64,000 nt of DNA from Apostichopus japonicus (Eukaryota; Echinodermata; Holothuroidea; Aspidochirotida; Stichopodidae), in the NCBI RefSeq assembly GCF_037975245.1, contig NC_092575.1:15480310-15544309 (forward strand). The letters are read 5' to 3'. Below the pieces are notes generated by a model, which saw nothing but the letters and a program-made list of their open reading frames with translations, was not told the DNA's origin and searched no databases. Made by a program: the position numbers and the translations under genes. This document shows positions 23,208 to 34,445 of the stretch, one piece after another. How positions within the stretch are numbered: position 1 is the stretch's first letter; the number at the start of each line of letters is the position of its first letter.

Positions 23208-26200
23208 CAGAGCCGTATATAGAGAGAGTTTGGCCAACTGGCGATTTGTGACGTCACACGCAAACCATGGGCATCAAAATAGGTCCAGTTGTCGTTACCA
23301 GTTGCGCGAAACACGAAAAACACCACACACAATATATAGCAGCTTTGCACACCGTGCTCGTTGCGAACAAATGAAGCGACTCAGAATGTCAGATTTTGAC
23401 AGGCATACGAGGAACAAAATGGATATCAGGTAATGAATTAGAGTATGCGTTAGTTAGTGACATTTACGTTTATCTTCACACCTGAAATGCATAGAAAACT
23501 AGCTGAAAACCTGTCATTACACTTGTTTTATTTTACGCCTCATACTACTAGTCCTACTTTAGTCATACAAACGAAAAGCACACATCACAGTCCTGGCTAG
23601 GCTAGATTACAGACGCACAACTATAGCATCAGGCCAACATTAATAGATCCTTCAATTAAATAAAGTAGGCCTACACATAAAATGACAATTTATGCTTCAC
23701 TGATCTTTTCAGGTTTGCCAAAAAGTAGTTGTACCAGAGGTCATTGTATTAAACTCCAGAAGTTACATAGTAGGATTAATATTCGGCATAACTTTTTCTC
23801 TTCAGTCTAATACAACTTATACAAGGGTTGTGAATGGATGGAATGGTTTGCCTGAGAAGGTTGAATTGCAAGTAGTGTGAATGGGTTTAAGAATACTTTG
23901 GATGAGTACAGGGTCCTTAATGGGGACTTGAATGTCTCTCCTGGTCTTTTTTTCTACTAAACTAAACTATATACTTGAGTGTAGGAGTTAGCAATAGTTG
24001 GGAGTCTGTGGGCAAACCTAAGACTGATATTGTGGTGTTAATTTCTCAGGAATGTAGTACTAGGCTATAGTAGGTGCAACAGATTGAATGGGTCTGTCGA
24101 GAAAAAAAAAACCTGCAACAACTGAATACTGGTGTATGTTGTAGCTTATGTATTTTCCATTAACATATATACTATACGGTCATGTCCTTAATAAGGTTTC
24201 ATGGATCACACTGACATAGTGTGCCTTCTTGTCAGTGTTGTCAACTGAGCACAGGGCTGATGACATCATTCAGTTTGTTATTATGCAGACAGCAAATGGC
24301 CATAATGATAATTATTAATTGTTACTTATTCTTCATACTGCCCTTACTGGCCTTACCTGAACAGTGATGTATAAAAATGCAAGAAGTCGTTAAGCTTTTC
24401 ATTTAAGAATCGTTTCAGCCTGTCCTATTTCAAACATATGATTGGCAGGTTTCCACGTTACATAGCTTATCAAAATGGAGCTGTTCTGTAAAGCAAGAAA
24501 ATCACACATATGCATGCATACAAACACACTTATATATAACAATTTCTGAATATCTTTTCAGCTGCCCAAAGGTACTGGAATGCAAGCTCTGTTGGGTGAA
24601 TTAAAAAACCCTCATTGTACTCTTTTATCATGGTCAGCGTAGCTGGAACCAGCAATGATGGTGATGAGATTTGACAGGACCTAGACAAGAATTCAATAGC
24701 TGCTTTGTGTTGAAGTGGGTTCAACTTGCTCAAGGCCATGACAGGATGACGACTAGACATTAGGATGAATTATCTGTTGCAGAGCTCTATAAACCAGGCA
24801 GTTGTTAAAACATCCATTGGGTGACCCTCACAGTCTACCAGGCACTGCATCGCAGAAGCAAAATGAAGTGTGTGTGATACCTTCATCTTATGAGAGTGGA
24901 ATGGTATCAGTGTGGCCTCTGTCAATTTGGCTTCAAGTCTTTGTTTTCTTGAAAGCTGAGAAGATCTTTCAGTGGTTTCACACTGACATCTGTTCTTGAC
25001 AATTCATGTGTATTTGCCAGCTCAGGAGGAAGCCAGATTTTAATTACATTAACCAATGCTGACTTTTTTTTGGACATGTGGTACATCTGCAAGGAGGTGA
25101 AGGAAGCAGTTGGAGTTGCATGGATGTGGAATCTTGTTGATAGTCTGGCAGTCTTATCCACAGATTATCCCAAAGCTTCTCCACATTGCCACATTCAGAA
25201 CTTATTACATTGATAAACTTGAAAATTGCAGGAATCTAACGAAGCACCCATCAAGGGAATTTGTTTGTATAATTATTGAAAGCTGTGACCTTCTAATGTG
25301 ACAGACTAATGTGAAATAAAGGGCATTAGATTACCATGTAAATGAACCTTGTTATTGTTTGATTGTATCTAATGTTTGCAAAATTTTAAGTTGCATGCTA
25401 CCAATTGAAACATAATTCTTTCTCTATTAATGGGATATAAATACTTCTCCTTAAAGGGTGTGGAGACTCCCGCACAAAGAAACGTCTCATGCCGGTTATC
25501 TGACCTAGTTTCGAATGTGGTGTAACAGAAGTGTTAGACACCACCATTGATCCCAGAAAATACATATACAGCTTGCTACCATCTGTAAATAGACATTAGT
25601 GTACAGTCAATACAAACATCACAGTCAATACCCACAACACAGTGCACATAGCATCGTGGACATCTCAGGTCTAGATAAAAGATAACAAGGTATCAGGTTT
25701 CATTACTGTCTGCATTTTGTAGCGACACAAAAAAAACTTCACTTGCAAGCAACGGAAAGTAAACTTTTTCAGAGCGCGGCATGCGGTTTAGGGCGAGTCT
25801 TCAATACCTTTAAATATACTGCATCGGTTGTTGTCACTTGATCATTTGCTTGTGTATGAGCTAAACAGCTCAAATAATATGTAAAAAAATAATACAAACT
25901 TTCAAATTGCCAGATATTTACTTGCTCAAAATCATTATCCAATCATGATTTGTTGTTATCCTTGAGTCCATTATTCAGATGATGAGGCAGATTCCCTTCA
26001 ACTCTCCATGATGAAGGTAAAACCTTATATCTTAACCAACTGCCATTGAGTGTCCATTTGAAAGTTTCAAACACACAAGTGCATTGATTAAAACAAAGAC
26101 TTTATTGCTGTGGTTGCAGGAACTGGATTTCAGTCTAGTAGTCACTCACCAGGTTTGTCATTATCACAGTCTGCTAACTGTGGCTTTTTATGTTAGGAGT

Positions 26201-27379
26201 TTTACTTCAGAGAACATGTCATCTTTGATTTGTAAAAAAAGTCCTGAAATTCAGGGAGTTAAAATTTACTGTCTAAAGATAATTTAAAAAGATTTTTTTT
26301 AACTTCAATCATCAATGTGGGTGTCAATTAAGGGAATAAGGAGGTACTGATGCAACTTTGATAAATGATAGTTGACTGCATCCAAATTAAACCAAGGCCT
26401 AGGCTATACTTTTGAAAAAGAAAAAATTAGGCTAATTCATGTTAGCCTAAAAAGGCTAGGCCAATGCTGACAATTAACACAAACCAAGATCATTTAACAA
26501 CTTGGGCACTTGTTTATGGCATACTAAAAAGGGTCTATATAATTAGGCCTGTATGTGTACACAACCCACAAGTTGCCAATGAGCCTAGACCTAGCCTAAC
26601 TAGTTTAGGCCTAGGCTACTTTGTTTTCCTTAGACCTAGTTTAATTGGGCCTTATACTGTGCCATATTATGTAATGTGCTATAACAGTTGTAGTAATAGA
26701 AGGAATGGTCCAGGTCTAACTAAGCCCAGGCTTAACTTATGCTTCGGGCTTAACTAAGGATTAGGGCTTTACGTGATGCCTAGAGGCTAGCCCACCCTTT
26801 TACATTAAACTAAAAGTGATACTTTTTTAGGCTAGGCATAGCCTAGGCATACAATAACTAGGAATTAGGATAACTATATGTGCGACTGAAACTGCCATGC
26901 CTATGATTAGGAGAGCTGGCATAATGAAATCGAATTTGTGGATCGTAAAACGAGAGAGAATAGCCATGCATGTAATTACAGAAACCAGTCTGAACGTAAA
27001 ATTCTCGCATTGCTTGTACATTACTCGTATTACACTAGGGCCTATGGCTAGTATGGGCCTAGGCTACACAGACTTTTTTTCATTAGATCTCCATCTTGTT
27101 CTTTCTACTTCCAAAAAATTCCTCTTCTTTTATGGTCAGTCGGATAATCAAACAACAATATCCATGTTCTGACCGATTGCAGCATCCCCAGCACCATTTC
27201 TTTCATAATTTCGTACTTTTTCGTTTACACAAACGATAGTCTATACACTGTGAGTATGCGTGTCGTCTGCTATAAAGTTCTCAAGTGGACCTATTTTACC
27301 ACCCTGTGTGGGCGTTTTCCCTCTCGACCAATCCAAATCGGTTACATGGTTGGCCAAACTCTCTCTATATACGGCTCTG
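23208..27379. mobile_element. 4.17 kb hAT-like DNA transposon, 31-bp TIRs, perfect 8-bp TSD
   Basis: The ends are perfect 31-base inverted repeats starting CAGAGCCGTATATAGAGAG. The element is flanked by the perfect 8-base duplication GGGTAAGG (23,200-23,207 and 27,380-27,387). A CAGAG start and 8-bp duplication fit hAT; the P superfamily also makes 8-bp duplications. A promoter-proximal exon-like start (ATG at 23,371 followed by a GTAATG donor near 23,430) lies just inside the left end. Short minus-strand open frames at 24,530-24,760 and 24,922-25,161 may be decayed exons. No intact transposase is visible, so it is probably non-autonomous or broken. It carries a LINE fragment at 23,730-23,960. 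Confidence 0.82.
23730..23960 (+). pseudogene. Broken C-terminal end of a non-LTR retrotransposon reverse transcriptase
   Basis: Three frames, read in turn, give the conserved C-terminus of CR1/jockey/RTE-type LINE proteins. First comes R-I-N-I-R-H-N-F-F-S-S, then R-V-V-N-G-W-N-G-L-P-E, then S-V-N-G-F-K-N-T-L-D-E-Y ending at a stop at 23,958. Two frameshifts separate them, so it is dead. Only the last about 75 codons are present, as expected for a 5'-truncated insertion. The clade cannot be fixed from this part. Confidence 0.75.
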
Positions 27380-27392
27380 GGGTAAGGAAACG

Positions 27393-27505
27393 AGGAGAGA
27401 AAAAAAAGAGAAGAAAAAAGGGAAAAGGAGGGAAAAAAGAAAAGGAGGAGAGGAAGGAAGGGAAAAGAAAAAGAAAAAAGAGAGAAGAAGGAGAAAAGGA
27501 GGGAG
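27393..27505. repeat. Polypurine (G/A) tract
   Basis: More than 100 bases of almost pure purine on the plus strand between the inner hAT-like element and the next repeat. Open frames of K/E/R-rich or F/S/P-rich peptides across it are composition artefacts. Confidence 0.85.
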
Positions 27506-28049
27506 TAGAAGATAGCCAAGACCTCGGGAAGAGAAAGATCCCTATTATATACACAGGGTAGCCAGTGACAGATCAAGGATTACGGAGGGGGTGTGCGCCT
27601 CACCCTACCCCTTACCCAGAAAACTCCATTTTTGACGTTTCCGTTTTTCCTCTCTCACTAATGTACTTGAACTCGACCGAGTCGTCGGGAACATAACGCA
27701 TTTCGGGAAGGGGGCGACCGCCCCCCCCCCCGAGCAAATTTTCTTTATGACATCGCTAGTAATTTCAAAATAGACAATGCTTAGATGCAACTTACAAGGC
27801 CTGGGAAGTGTCATTTCCAGCGATCTGGGAGGCATTTTCGGCCAAAATTTTTCTTGTACGCTTCGCGCCAACTCATGGTGGCGCTTCGCTTAGATAGTTT
27901 GCCTAGAGGCTTCGCCCTCCCTTGGCAATTACTCGCTACACGCCTGTTCGAATTTGTAAAGCAAAGAGCAGATATACTACATCATATCAGTGAGCATTGA
28001 AATGCATGTTCCACGATGAACAGCCTCAAAAACTGTCAATGTGTGTAGT

Positions 28050-28479
28050 CAAAGGCGTAGGAGCCAGATTGGATTTGGGGGCTGTAATGACTTGCCCGAA
28101 AAAACAGCCAAAATTTTTCGCGCGCGAAGCGCGCATTCAACATGTCGATGCCAATATCATATAGGCAAGATCGGTCATTACATTGTATGGCATCGTGTAC
28201 CGCACGGTCCGTGAAAGTTCCACAGTATACCGCCGGATGCTAATGTAAACAACCAAATGTCTTATGTAGATGGAGAAAAAGCATACAGATCCATTTATGT
28301 CAAAACTCTCTTTTACAGTAGTAATGTCGGCCAAGCTTACAACTTTATTTACATTACCAAGGAGATCATTTTAAGCTATTCATTGCTATTTATTTTTCTT
28401 TCAGTAGGTGCCCGAAAAAATGAGAAAACAATTGGGGGGGGGGCTGCAGCCCCCGCCTCCTACGGGACCTACGCCTATG
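28050..28479. mobile_element. Small hAT-like element with CAWAGGCGTAGG termini
   Basis: The left end CAAAGGCGTAGGAGCC and the inverted right end CATAGGCGTAGGTCCC bound 430 bases. The flanks TGTGTAGT and AGTGAAGT agree at 6 of 8 positions, consistent with an aged 8-bp duplication. The right end has a G-run followed by CTGCAGCCCCCGCC. An inverted CGCGCGCG/CGCGCG hairpin lies near 28,119. Ends resemble those of the element at 37,024-38,035, so they may belong to one family. Confidence 0.65.
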
Positions 28480-29146
28480 AGTGAAGTGTTCGGTTTCGAT
28501 ATACCTGATATCGGAAATATCTCCTATTTTTCTGTTCCTTCAACCAAGTTTTGTAAAAGCCATTATAACAGGTTGCAATATTTCTACACCAATAAATTAA
28601 CTGTGTCGGAATTTTCGAAATTTCCTCACCAACATTCTTCATCATACTTTCCTCTACTCGTTCAATTTTGACCTGTCTGTTAGGGGTTCAATGAGGTTTT
28701 TCTATATTGGTTGTCTATAGATTGAATTTTGTGCAACATTATGGGTATGTTTTCAAGTGATTTTATTCACGAGAATTTTCAAATTCTCAACAAGTAATGG
28801 GCTTAAAACCTTGAAAAGTGGGGCTTTTGGATATTGTGGGCCGTGACGTAGAATAACCTACAAAAGCAATGATCCATAGGACATGCAATGAGATCGAACA
28901 TGATATGTGACTGGTGACAATCTTCAAAAAGGTTATGGATGGAAACAAAAATTGGGAAATACTTGGTTCTCAGGCAAAAGTGTACATCTGGTTGCTCATT
29001 TTCAAGCCCGAGAAGTGCCATTTCCGGTGATCTGGGGGGTATCAAAACCAAAAATTTTCTTGTACGCTCTGCGCCAACCGATGGTGGCGCTCCGCTTAGA
29101 TAGTAATTCGCGCCCCCCGGGTTAGAAAATCCTGGATACGCGCCTG

Positions 29147-29290
29147 ATATATATATATATGTTACATTTGTGTTATCAACATCCTGATATGGGCGGTCGC
29201 AGTGATTTTACGGTAAATCGTTCGAACCATAAGGGCAACAGAAAATAAATGTCTTTCTTTCGATTGCTGTGTTCTCTGTGTAAATCGGGT
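29147..29290. repeat. Right part of the dispersed repeat split by the outer transposon
   Basis: About 110 bases (29,170-29,285) match the reverse complement of 60,125-60,240 at high identity, including GATTTTACGGTAAATCGTTC. It pairs with the left part at 22,905-23,151. Confidence 0.65.
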
Positions 29291-29340
29291 GTCATACTAG
29301 AGAATTTGATCACCTGACAATGCCACTATCATCACATTTT

Positions 29341-30240
29341 GATTAGGGTTACAAAATAAAGTTGCGGTATATTCGGCGACGCATGTGTTACCTCTTACCC
29401 CAGCATCGAAGAAAACGCCCCAGAGGTTCCCATCCCATTAGTTAAACGAAATACTAATGCCTCTCTTCTTCGTTACAAATGATTAAACAGTAAAATCCAT
29501 AAAAGAAGTTATAAATACCGGAATTTTGCCGCTGAAATCACGGCAGTTCATCTTGCCAAACATAAATAACATTACATTAGGATTGTTCCCCTGAATCAAA
29601 CTTAAAACGTCCAACTGATTCTCATAATTCTGTTACCTGTCCAGATTGAGCCCTCGTTAGCCGACCCTGTACAGTTTACGAATAATATATCTCGCCAAGG
29701 TTTATAATTACGCCATATTAGCTGGAATAGGATTCCCCATCTATTTCTGATTTTCATTGGTAAAGTTTTTTTTCTTACGCATTGTACGTAAATACTGACT
29801 GGCTTCCTAGTTGTACAAGTAAAACTATATCATACGTCCTTATTCCCTCTCTGGAAAGTAACCACTTAAATGATAATAATAAACACCCTTCCTCTCCGAA
29901 AATTAATCCTAATACCATCAAGGAATGCAGCTGTTTAAATTAGCTTGTTTTTATCTTTTTTTTCTACTAGTAATGTTAACAACACCACCCAAGATGTTTT
30001 TTTTTCAAGCTTTAAGCGAGTGTCTAGCAGTTATATTGCAAACTTGTTCTTTAAAATAGCTAAAATAAATTACATACCAACTTTTCAGAACGTTGAGCAT
30101 CTAAACTTAATAAATTTACGAGTAATGAAGCCCATATTTTACATAAGCCGCCCTTCAACAGCATGTATCAAAACAAGTCATATATTATAGGAATAACGTC
30201 CTTCGGAGTTGACACTTCTGCACGTCATCTTATTAAATGA
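29341..30240 (+). repeat. 0.9 kb duplicated segment, copy 1
   Basis: Diverged copy of 43,262-44,115. Shared stretches include the GCGGTATATTC region near 29,365, the TATCTCGCCAAGGTT region near 29,688, the GTACGTAAATACTGACTGGC region near 29,783, and CACTTCTGC near 30,210. No coding potential found. It may be a dispersed repeat or an old segmental duplication. Confidence 0.75.
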
Positions 30241-31055
30241 AGAAGTACATTAATTTAATATACCTCTTATATTCTGAATTCTGATCAATATTTATTTATA
30301 TAGTTATTCCGGTAGAATGAGATGTAAGGACATTGACGGGACGTGCCGGTTATATAGGGCGCACAGTGTAAAAAGGTAACCGGTTTATTCTAGGCACGGT
30401 ATAATTAGGTGCCAAGGTTGTGGGGAGACAGGTAAGCGAGGAACGCAGTAAATTGATGAATAATGATAGTATTTCAACCAACTGATCCGATAAAAAAAAA
30501 CAGACAGAGTGCACCCTATGCACCAACTAACAACTGGGACTCCTGTGAAAACGATTACCATGGTGTTTCTTTCAACCAACTGTACTGTGCCAGGGGCCGT
30601 GTTATTCCGCCATCGGTACTTTCCGCCATAGAAAATGTGCTCTTTGCGCCATGTTACTGCCAAATTGTACACGTGTGTAGTTAGTTCCATTGTCACATGG
30701 TTGATTTTAAATGGAAAAAGGAAAACAAATCATGGTTGATAGCCTGGGGAACTACCCCTGAGGCCCTGCCTATGCCCTCTTTTCGTCCCGTAGGACCTTG
30801 CGAGGAGTTAGTTCCATTGATACCTTCTAAATATGTTTACACATCGGGTGTTCCAAATAGTTGGAAAAAAGCCCTCCGCAGTATTTCTGTTTGGTGCTGT
30901 ACTAATCCCAGTACCTAGACAGTCTAGCCTGAATATGGATTTGTAAACCTTTTGCAACTTGGTAGCTTGATTCGCAACGCAACACAAACCTACGTACCTA
31001 ATTCATAAGTAACAATTTGTTTTTGTTTATAAGCTTTATATCTGATCAATCGGAT
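30241..31055. other. Stretch without a supported gene
   Basis: No family recognised. A 73-codon ATG-to-stop frame at 30,697-30,918 (+) exists but has no supporting splice context, homologue or repeat copy, so it is left uncalled. Confidence 0.4.
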
Positions 31056-31059
31056 AAAT

Positions 31060-31600
31060 CTGACATGCAGACAATGAGACACGCAGATAATCAGACAATG
31101 AGACAATCATTCACGCAGACAATCAGGCACGCAGCCAATCAGACAATTAAACAATCAGACCATCATAAAATCCTAAACGCAGACAATCAGGCACGCAGGC
31201 AATCAGGCACGCAGCCAATGAGACAATCAGCCTATCAGCCAATGAGACAATTAGCCAATGAGCCATAAACCAATGAGACAATCAGCCAATGAGACGCAGA
31301 GCCAATGAGACGCGCAGCCAATCAGACGCGCAGCCAATCAGACGCGCAGGCAATCAGACGCGCAGGCAATCATACGCGCGGCTAATCAGACGCGCAGTCA
31401 ATCACACGCGCGGCCAATCAGACGCGCAGATAATCCGACACGCAGACAATCGGAAAATCGGACGCGTAGACATGCAGACAGGCAGACCAGCATACAATCA
31501 GTCGTGTAGCCAATCAGAGGCACAGACGCGCAGACGCAAAGACGCACAGACAATCAGACAAGCAGACGCGTAGACAATCAGACGCGCAGAAAATCAGATC
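31060..31600. repeat. 16-bp minisatellite (CAATCAGACGCGCAGC)
   Basis: About 540 bases of a 16-base motif with variants in the GACGCGCAG part. The left third is more degenerate (GAGACAATCAGCCAAT forms). Long open frames across it are repeat translations. Confidence 0.9.
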
Positions 31601-31619
31601 AATACTTACGAATAGGATT

Positions 31620-34015
31620 AAATTATGAATATCATGGCTAACAAAACTAACATATATAAACTTACTTATGAAAGACTGTGGCTTTGACCACTTTACATTT
31701 AGGATCTATATATAAATATCTGTGGCTTAGAATACTTACGAATATGATTAATCTATGAATATCTGTGGCTTAGAATAATTACAAATAGGACTTAGACTAT
31801 GAATATCTATGGCTTAGATTACTTACGAATTGGATCAAACTATGAATATAGGTGGCTTAGAATACTTACGAATAGGATTAAACGATGTATATCTGTGGCT
31901 TAGCATACCTACGAATACGATTAAACTTTGAATATCTTTGGCCAAGAATACTTACAAATAGGATTAAATTATGGATATCTGTGGCTAAGATAACTTACGA
32001 ATTGGATAACACTATGAATATCTGCGGCTATGAATACTTACGAATTGGATTGAACTATGAATATCTGTGGCTTAGAATACTTACAAATAGGCTTATTCTA
32101 TGAATATATGTGACATAGTAAACGTACGAATAGGATCAAACTATGAATATCTTTGGCTAAAAATACTTACGAATTGGATTAATCTATGAATATTTGTGGC
32201 CTCGAATACTTACGAATAGTATTAATCTATGAATATATGTGGCTTAGAATACTTACGAATTGTATTAAACTATGCATATCTGTTGCTTAGAATACTTACG
32301 AATAAGATAAATCTATGAATATCTGTGGCTTATAAATCTTACAAATATGCTTAAGCTATGAATATCTGAGGCATAGTCAACGTACGAATAGGATAAAACT
32401 ATGAATATCTTCGGCTAAGAATACTTACGAATTGGAATAATCTATGAATATCTGTGGCCTCGAATACTTACGAGTAGGATTAATCGATAAAATATGTGGC
32501 TTAGAATACTTACGAATAGTATTAAGCTATGAATCTGTGGCTTAGATTACTTACGAATTCGATTATACTATGCATACCTGGCTTAGAATACCTACGAATA
32601 GGATTAAATGATGAATATCTGTGGCTAAGAATACTTACAAACTGGCTTATGAATATCTGTGGCTTAGAATACTTACGAATATGATTAATCTATGATGATC
32701 TATGGCTTTGAATACTTAAAAATAGGTTTAAGCATATGAATATCCGTGGCTTAGAATACTTACGTATAGGCTTAAACTATGAATACCTGTTGCTTAGAAT
32801 ATTTACGGATTGGATTAATCTATGCATATATGTCGTTTCAAATTATTACGAATAGTAATGAATGGTAAACACCATGCTCATTAACCTGTATGTATTCTGT
32901 GCGTGTTTTCGTCCCTTCTGTTACTGTTACTTGTCATTTAGCCTTTGAAGAAGATCCTGCTAGGATCGAAACGTCAGGCCAACTAAATTTTTACACATAA
33001 ATAAACTTACTTATGAAAGTCCGTGGCTTTCACCACTTTACATCGAGGATCTATCTATGAATATCTGTGTGCGCATAGAATACCTACGAATATGATTAAT
33101 CTATGAATATCTGTGACTCAGAATGTTCACGAATAGTATCAAACTATGAATATGTGTGGGTTAGATATATTTACGAATAGTATTAAACTATGAATATATG
33201 TGGCGTAGAACTCTTACCAATAGGATTAAGCTATGAATATCTGTGGCTTAGAATACTTACGAATAGTATTTGTCTATTGAATATATGTTTCTAACAACTA
33301 TTACCTAGCCAACTTGTGAACATCTATTGCTTGAACATTAACTTACATATTTTTATCTATTAATATAGGAAGCTTTCAAGATCTACATTACAGATGTATC
33401 TATGAATATATGTGGCCTAAATACTAACAAATATTTATATATCTATGAATATATGTGGCCTAAATACTAACATATATTTATATATCTATGAATATATGTG
33501 GCCTACAACACTAACAGAACAGCTGTATCTATGATTATATGTGGCCTAAACACTAACATAACAGCTGTATCTATGAATATATTTTGCATACAACCCTAAC
33601 ATAATAGATATATCTATGAACATATGTGGCCAACAACACTTCCATAACATATCTATGAATATATGTGACATGCAACACTAACAAAACAGTTTATCTATGA
33701 ATATGTGTGGCCTTCAACACTAACTAAACAGCTGTATCTGTGACTATGTGTGGCCTATAAAACTAGGATAATAGCTGTATCTGTGAATATATGTGGCCTC
33801 CAACACTAACATAACATTTTTATATATGAATATATGTGGCCTACAACACTAACAAAACAGTTTTATCTATGAATATCTGTGACCTACAACACTTACATAA
33901 CAGCTTTATCTATGAGTATATATGGCCTACAGCACTTACATCACAGATGTATACATGATTATAAGTGGCCTACAATTCTAACATAACAGATGTATCTATG
34001 AAAATATACGCTACA
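31620..34015. repeat. ~43-bp satellite in two subfamilies
   Basis: From 31,620 to about 33,290 the unit contains CTATGAATATCTGTGGCTTA followed by GAATACTTACGAATAGGATTAA. From about 33,340 to 34,015 a second form has CTATGAATATATGTGGCCTA followed by CAACACTAACATAACAGCTG. The array is interrupted at 32,865-33,005 by a dispersed repeat. Remnants reappear at about 36,905-37,020 and 38,044-38,250. Confidence 0.9.
32865..33005 (+). repeat. Dispersed retroelement-like repeat with a hammerhead-like motif
   Basis: This insert in the satellite is homologous to the reverse complement of about 50,380-50,500, sharing CTCATTAACCTGT and CCCTTCTGTTACTGTTACTT. At 32,941-32,979 the sequence folds as a minimal hammerhead. 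Stem I is GCCT with AGGC, followed by TTGAAGA at the CUGANGA position. Stem II is GATCC-TGCTA-GGATC, then GAAA, ACG and GTC before the AGGC strand. The C of CUGA is T here; the 50.4 kb copy keeps CTGAAGA but has lost stem II. Penelope-like elements are known to carry such ribozymes, so a PLE remnant is inferred. Confidence 0.5.
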
Positions 34016-34445
34016 ACAATAGAACATTAATAAGCCTACATTTTTTACATGAATAAAAACAACTTGTGACAAGCGTAAAACAACGTTGTGATAGTTATAT
34101 AACTTACTGTATACTGACATCACTGAAAAGTGCACATATCAAAATGAACTTGACACGGTTTTATTTCGGTTGTAGCTGGTGTAACCGGTTCCAGAATGCC
34201 TCGGTATGATCTCTCTTTTACGATACCGTTGATACCTCATCGAGAATGGAATCGACATCGGCAGGTATGGAACTGCCGTTCGGTATAGTGCGTTTGTACA
34301 TATAAATATACTGGCTGTATTATCCATTTTGTGGTCTTCCGTTCGCAAATATTTTGCACAAATGCATAAGTTATATCTTAGTCATACCTTTCGGAAATGG
34401 AAGATAAGGTGTGGTGGAATGTCAAGGTTATGTATTTGGTTGGAA

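Larger units (their letters stand above)
23152..29146. mobile_element. Outer transposon with CAGGYGCGTATCCAGG termini, holding nested elements
   Basis: The left end CAGGTGCGTATCCAGG and the right end, reverse complement CAGGCGCGTATCCAGG, form inverted repeats. Both are followed by a G-run and a GC-rich stretch containing GGGTAA or GGGTTA. It sits in a TA dinucleotide run, so the target duplication is uninformative. The flanks on each side match one continuous repeat family present inverted at about 60,120-60,650, which supports insertion. Inside are a hAT-like element (23,208-27,379), a purine tract, a small element (28,050-28,479) and two copies of a GC hairpin module. The terminal sequence is hAT-like. 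No transposase recognised. Confidence 0.65.

Noticed and set aside
27241-27576. K/E-rich and F/S-rich frames near 27.3-27.5 kb
   Set aside because: Artefacts of the polypurine tract and the transposon end.
31885-32103. 72-codon frame with Y-L-W / I-L-T-N repeats
   Set aside because: Translation of the 43-bp satellite.
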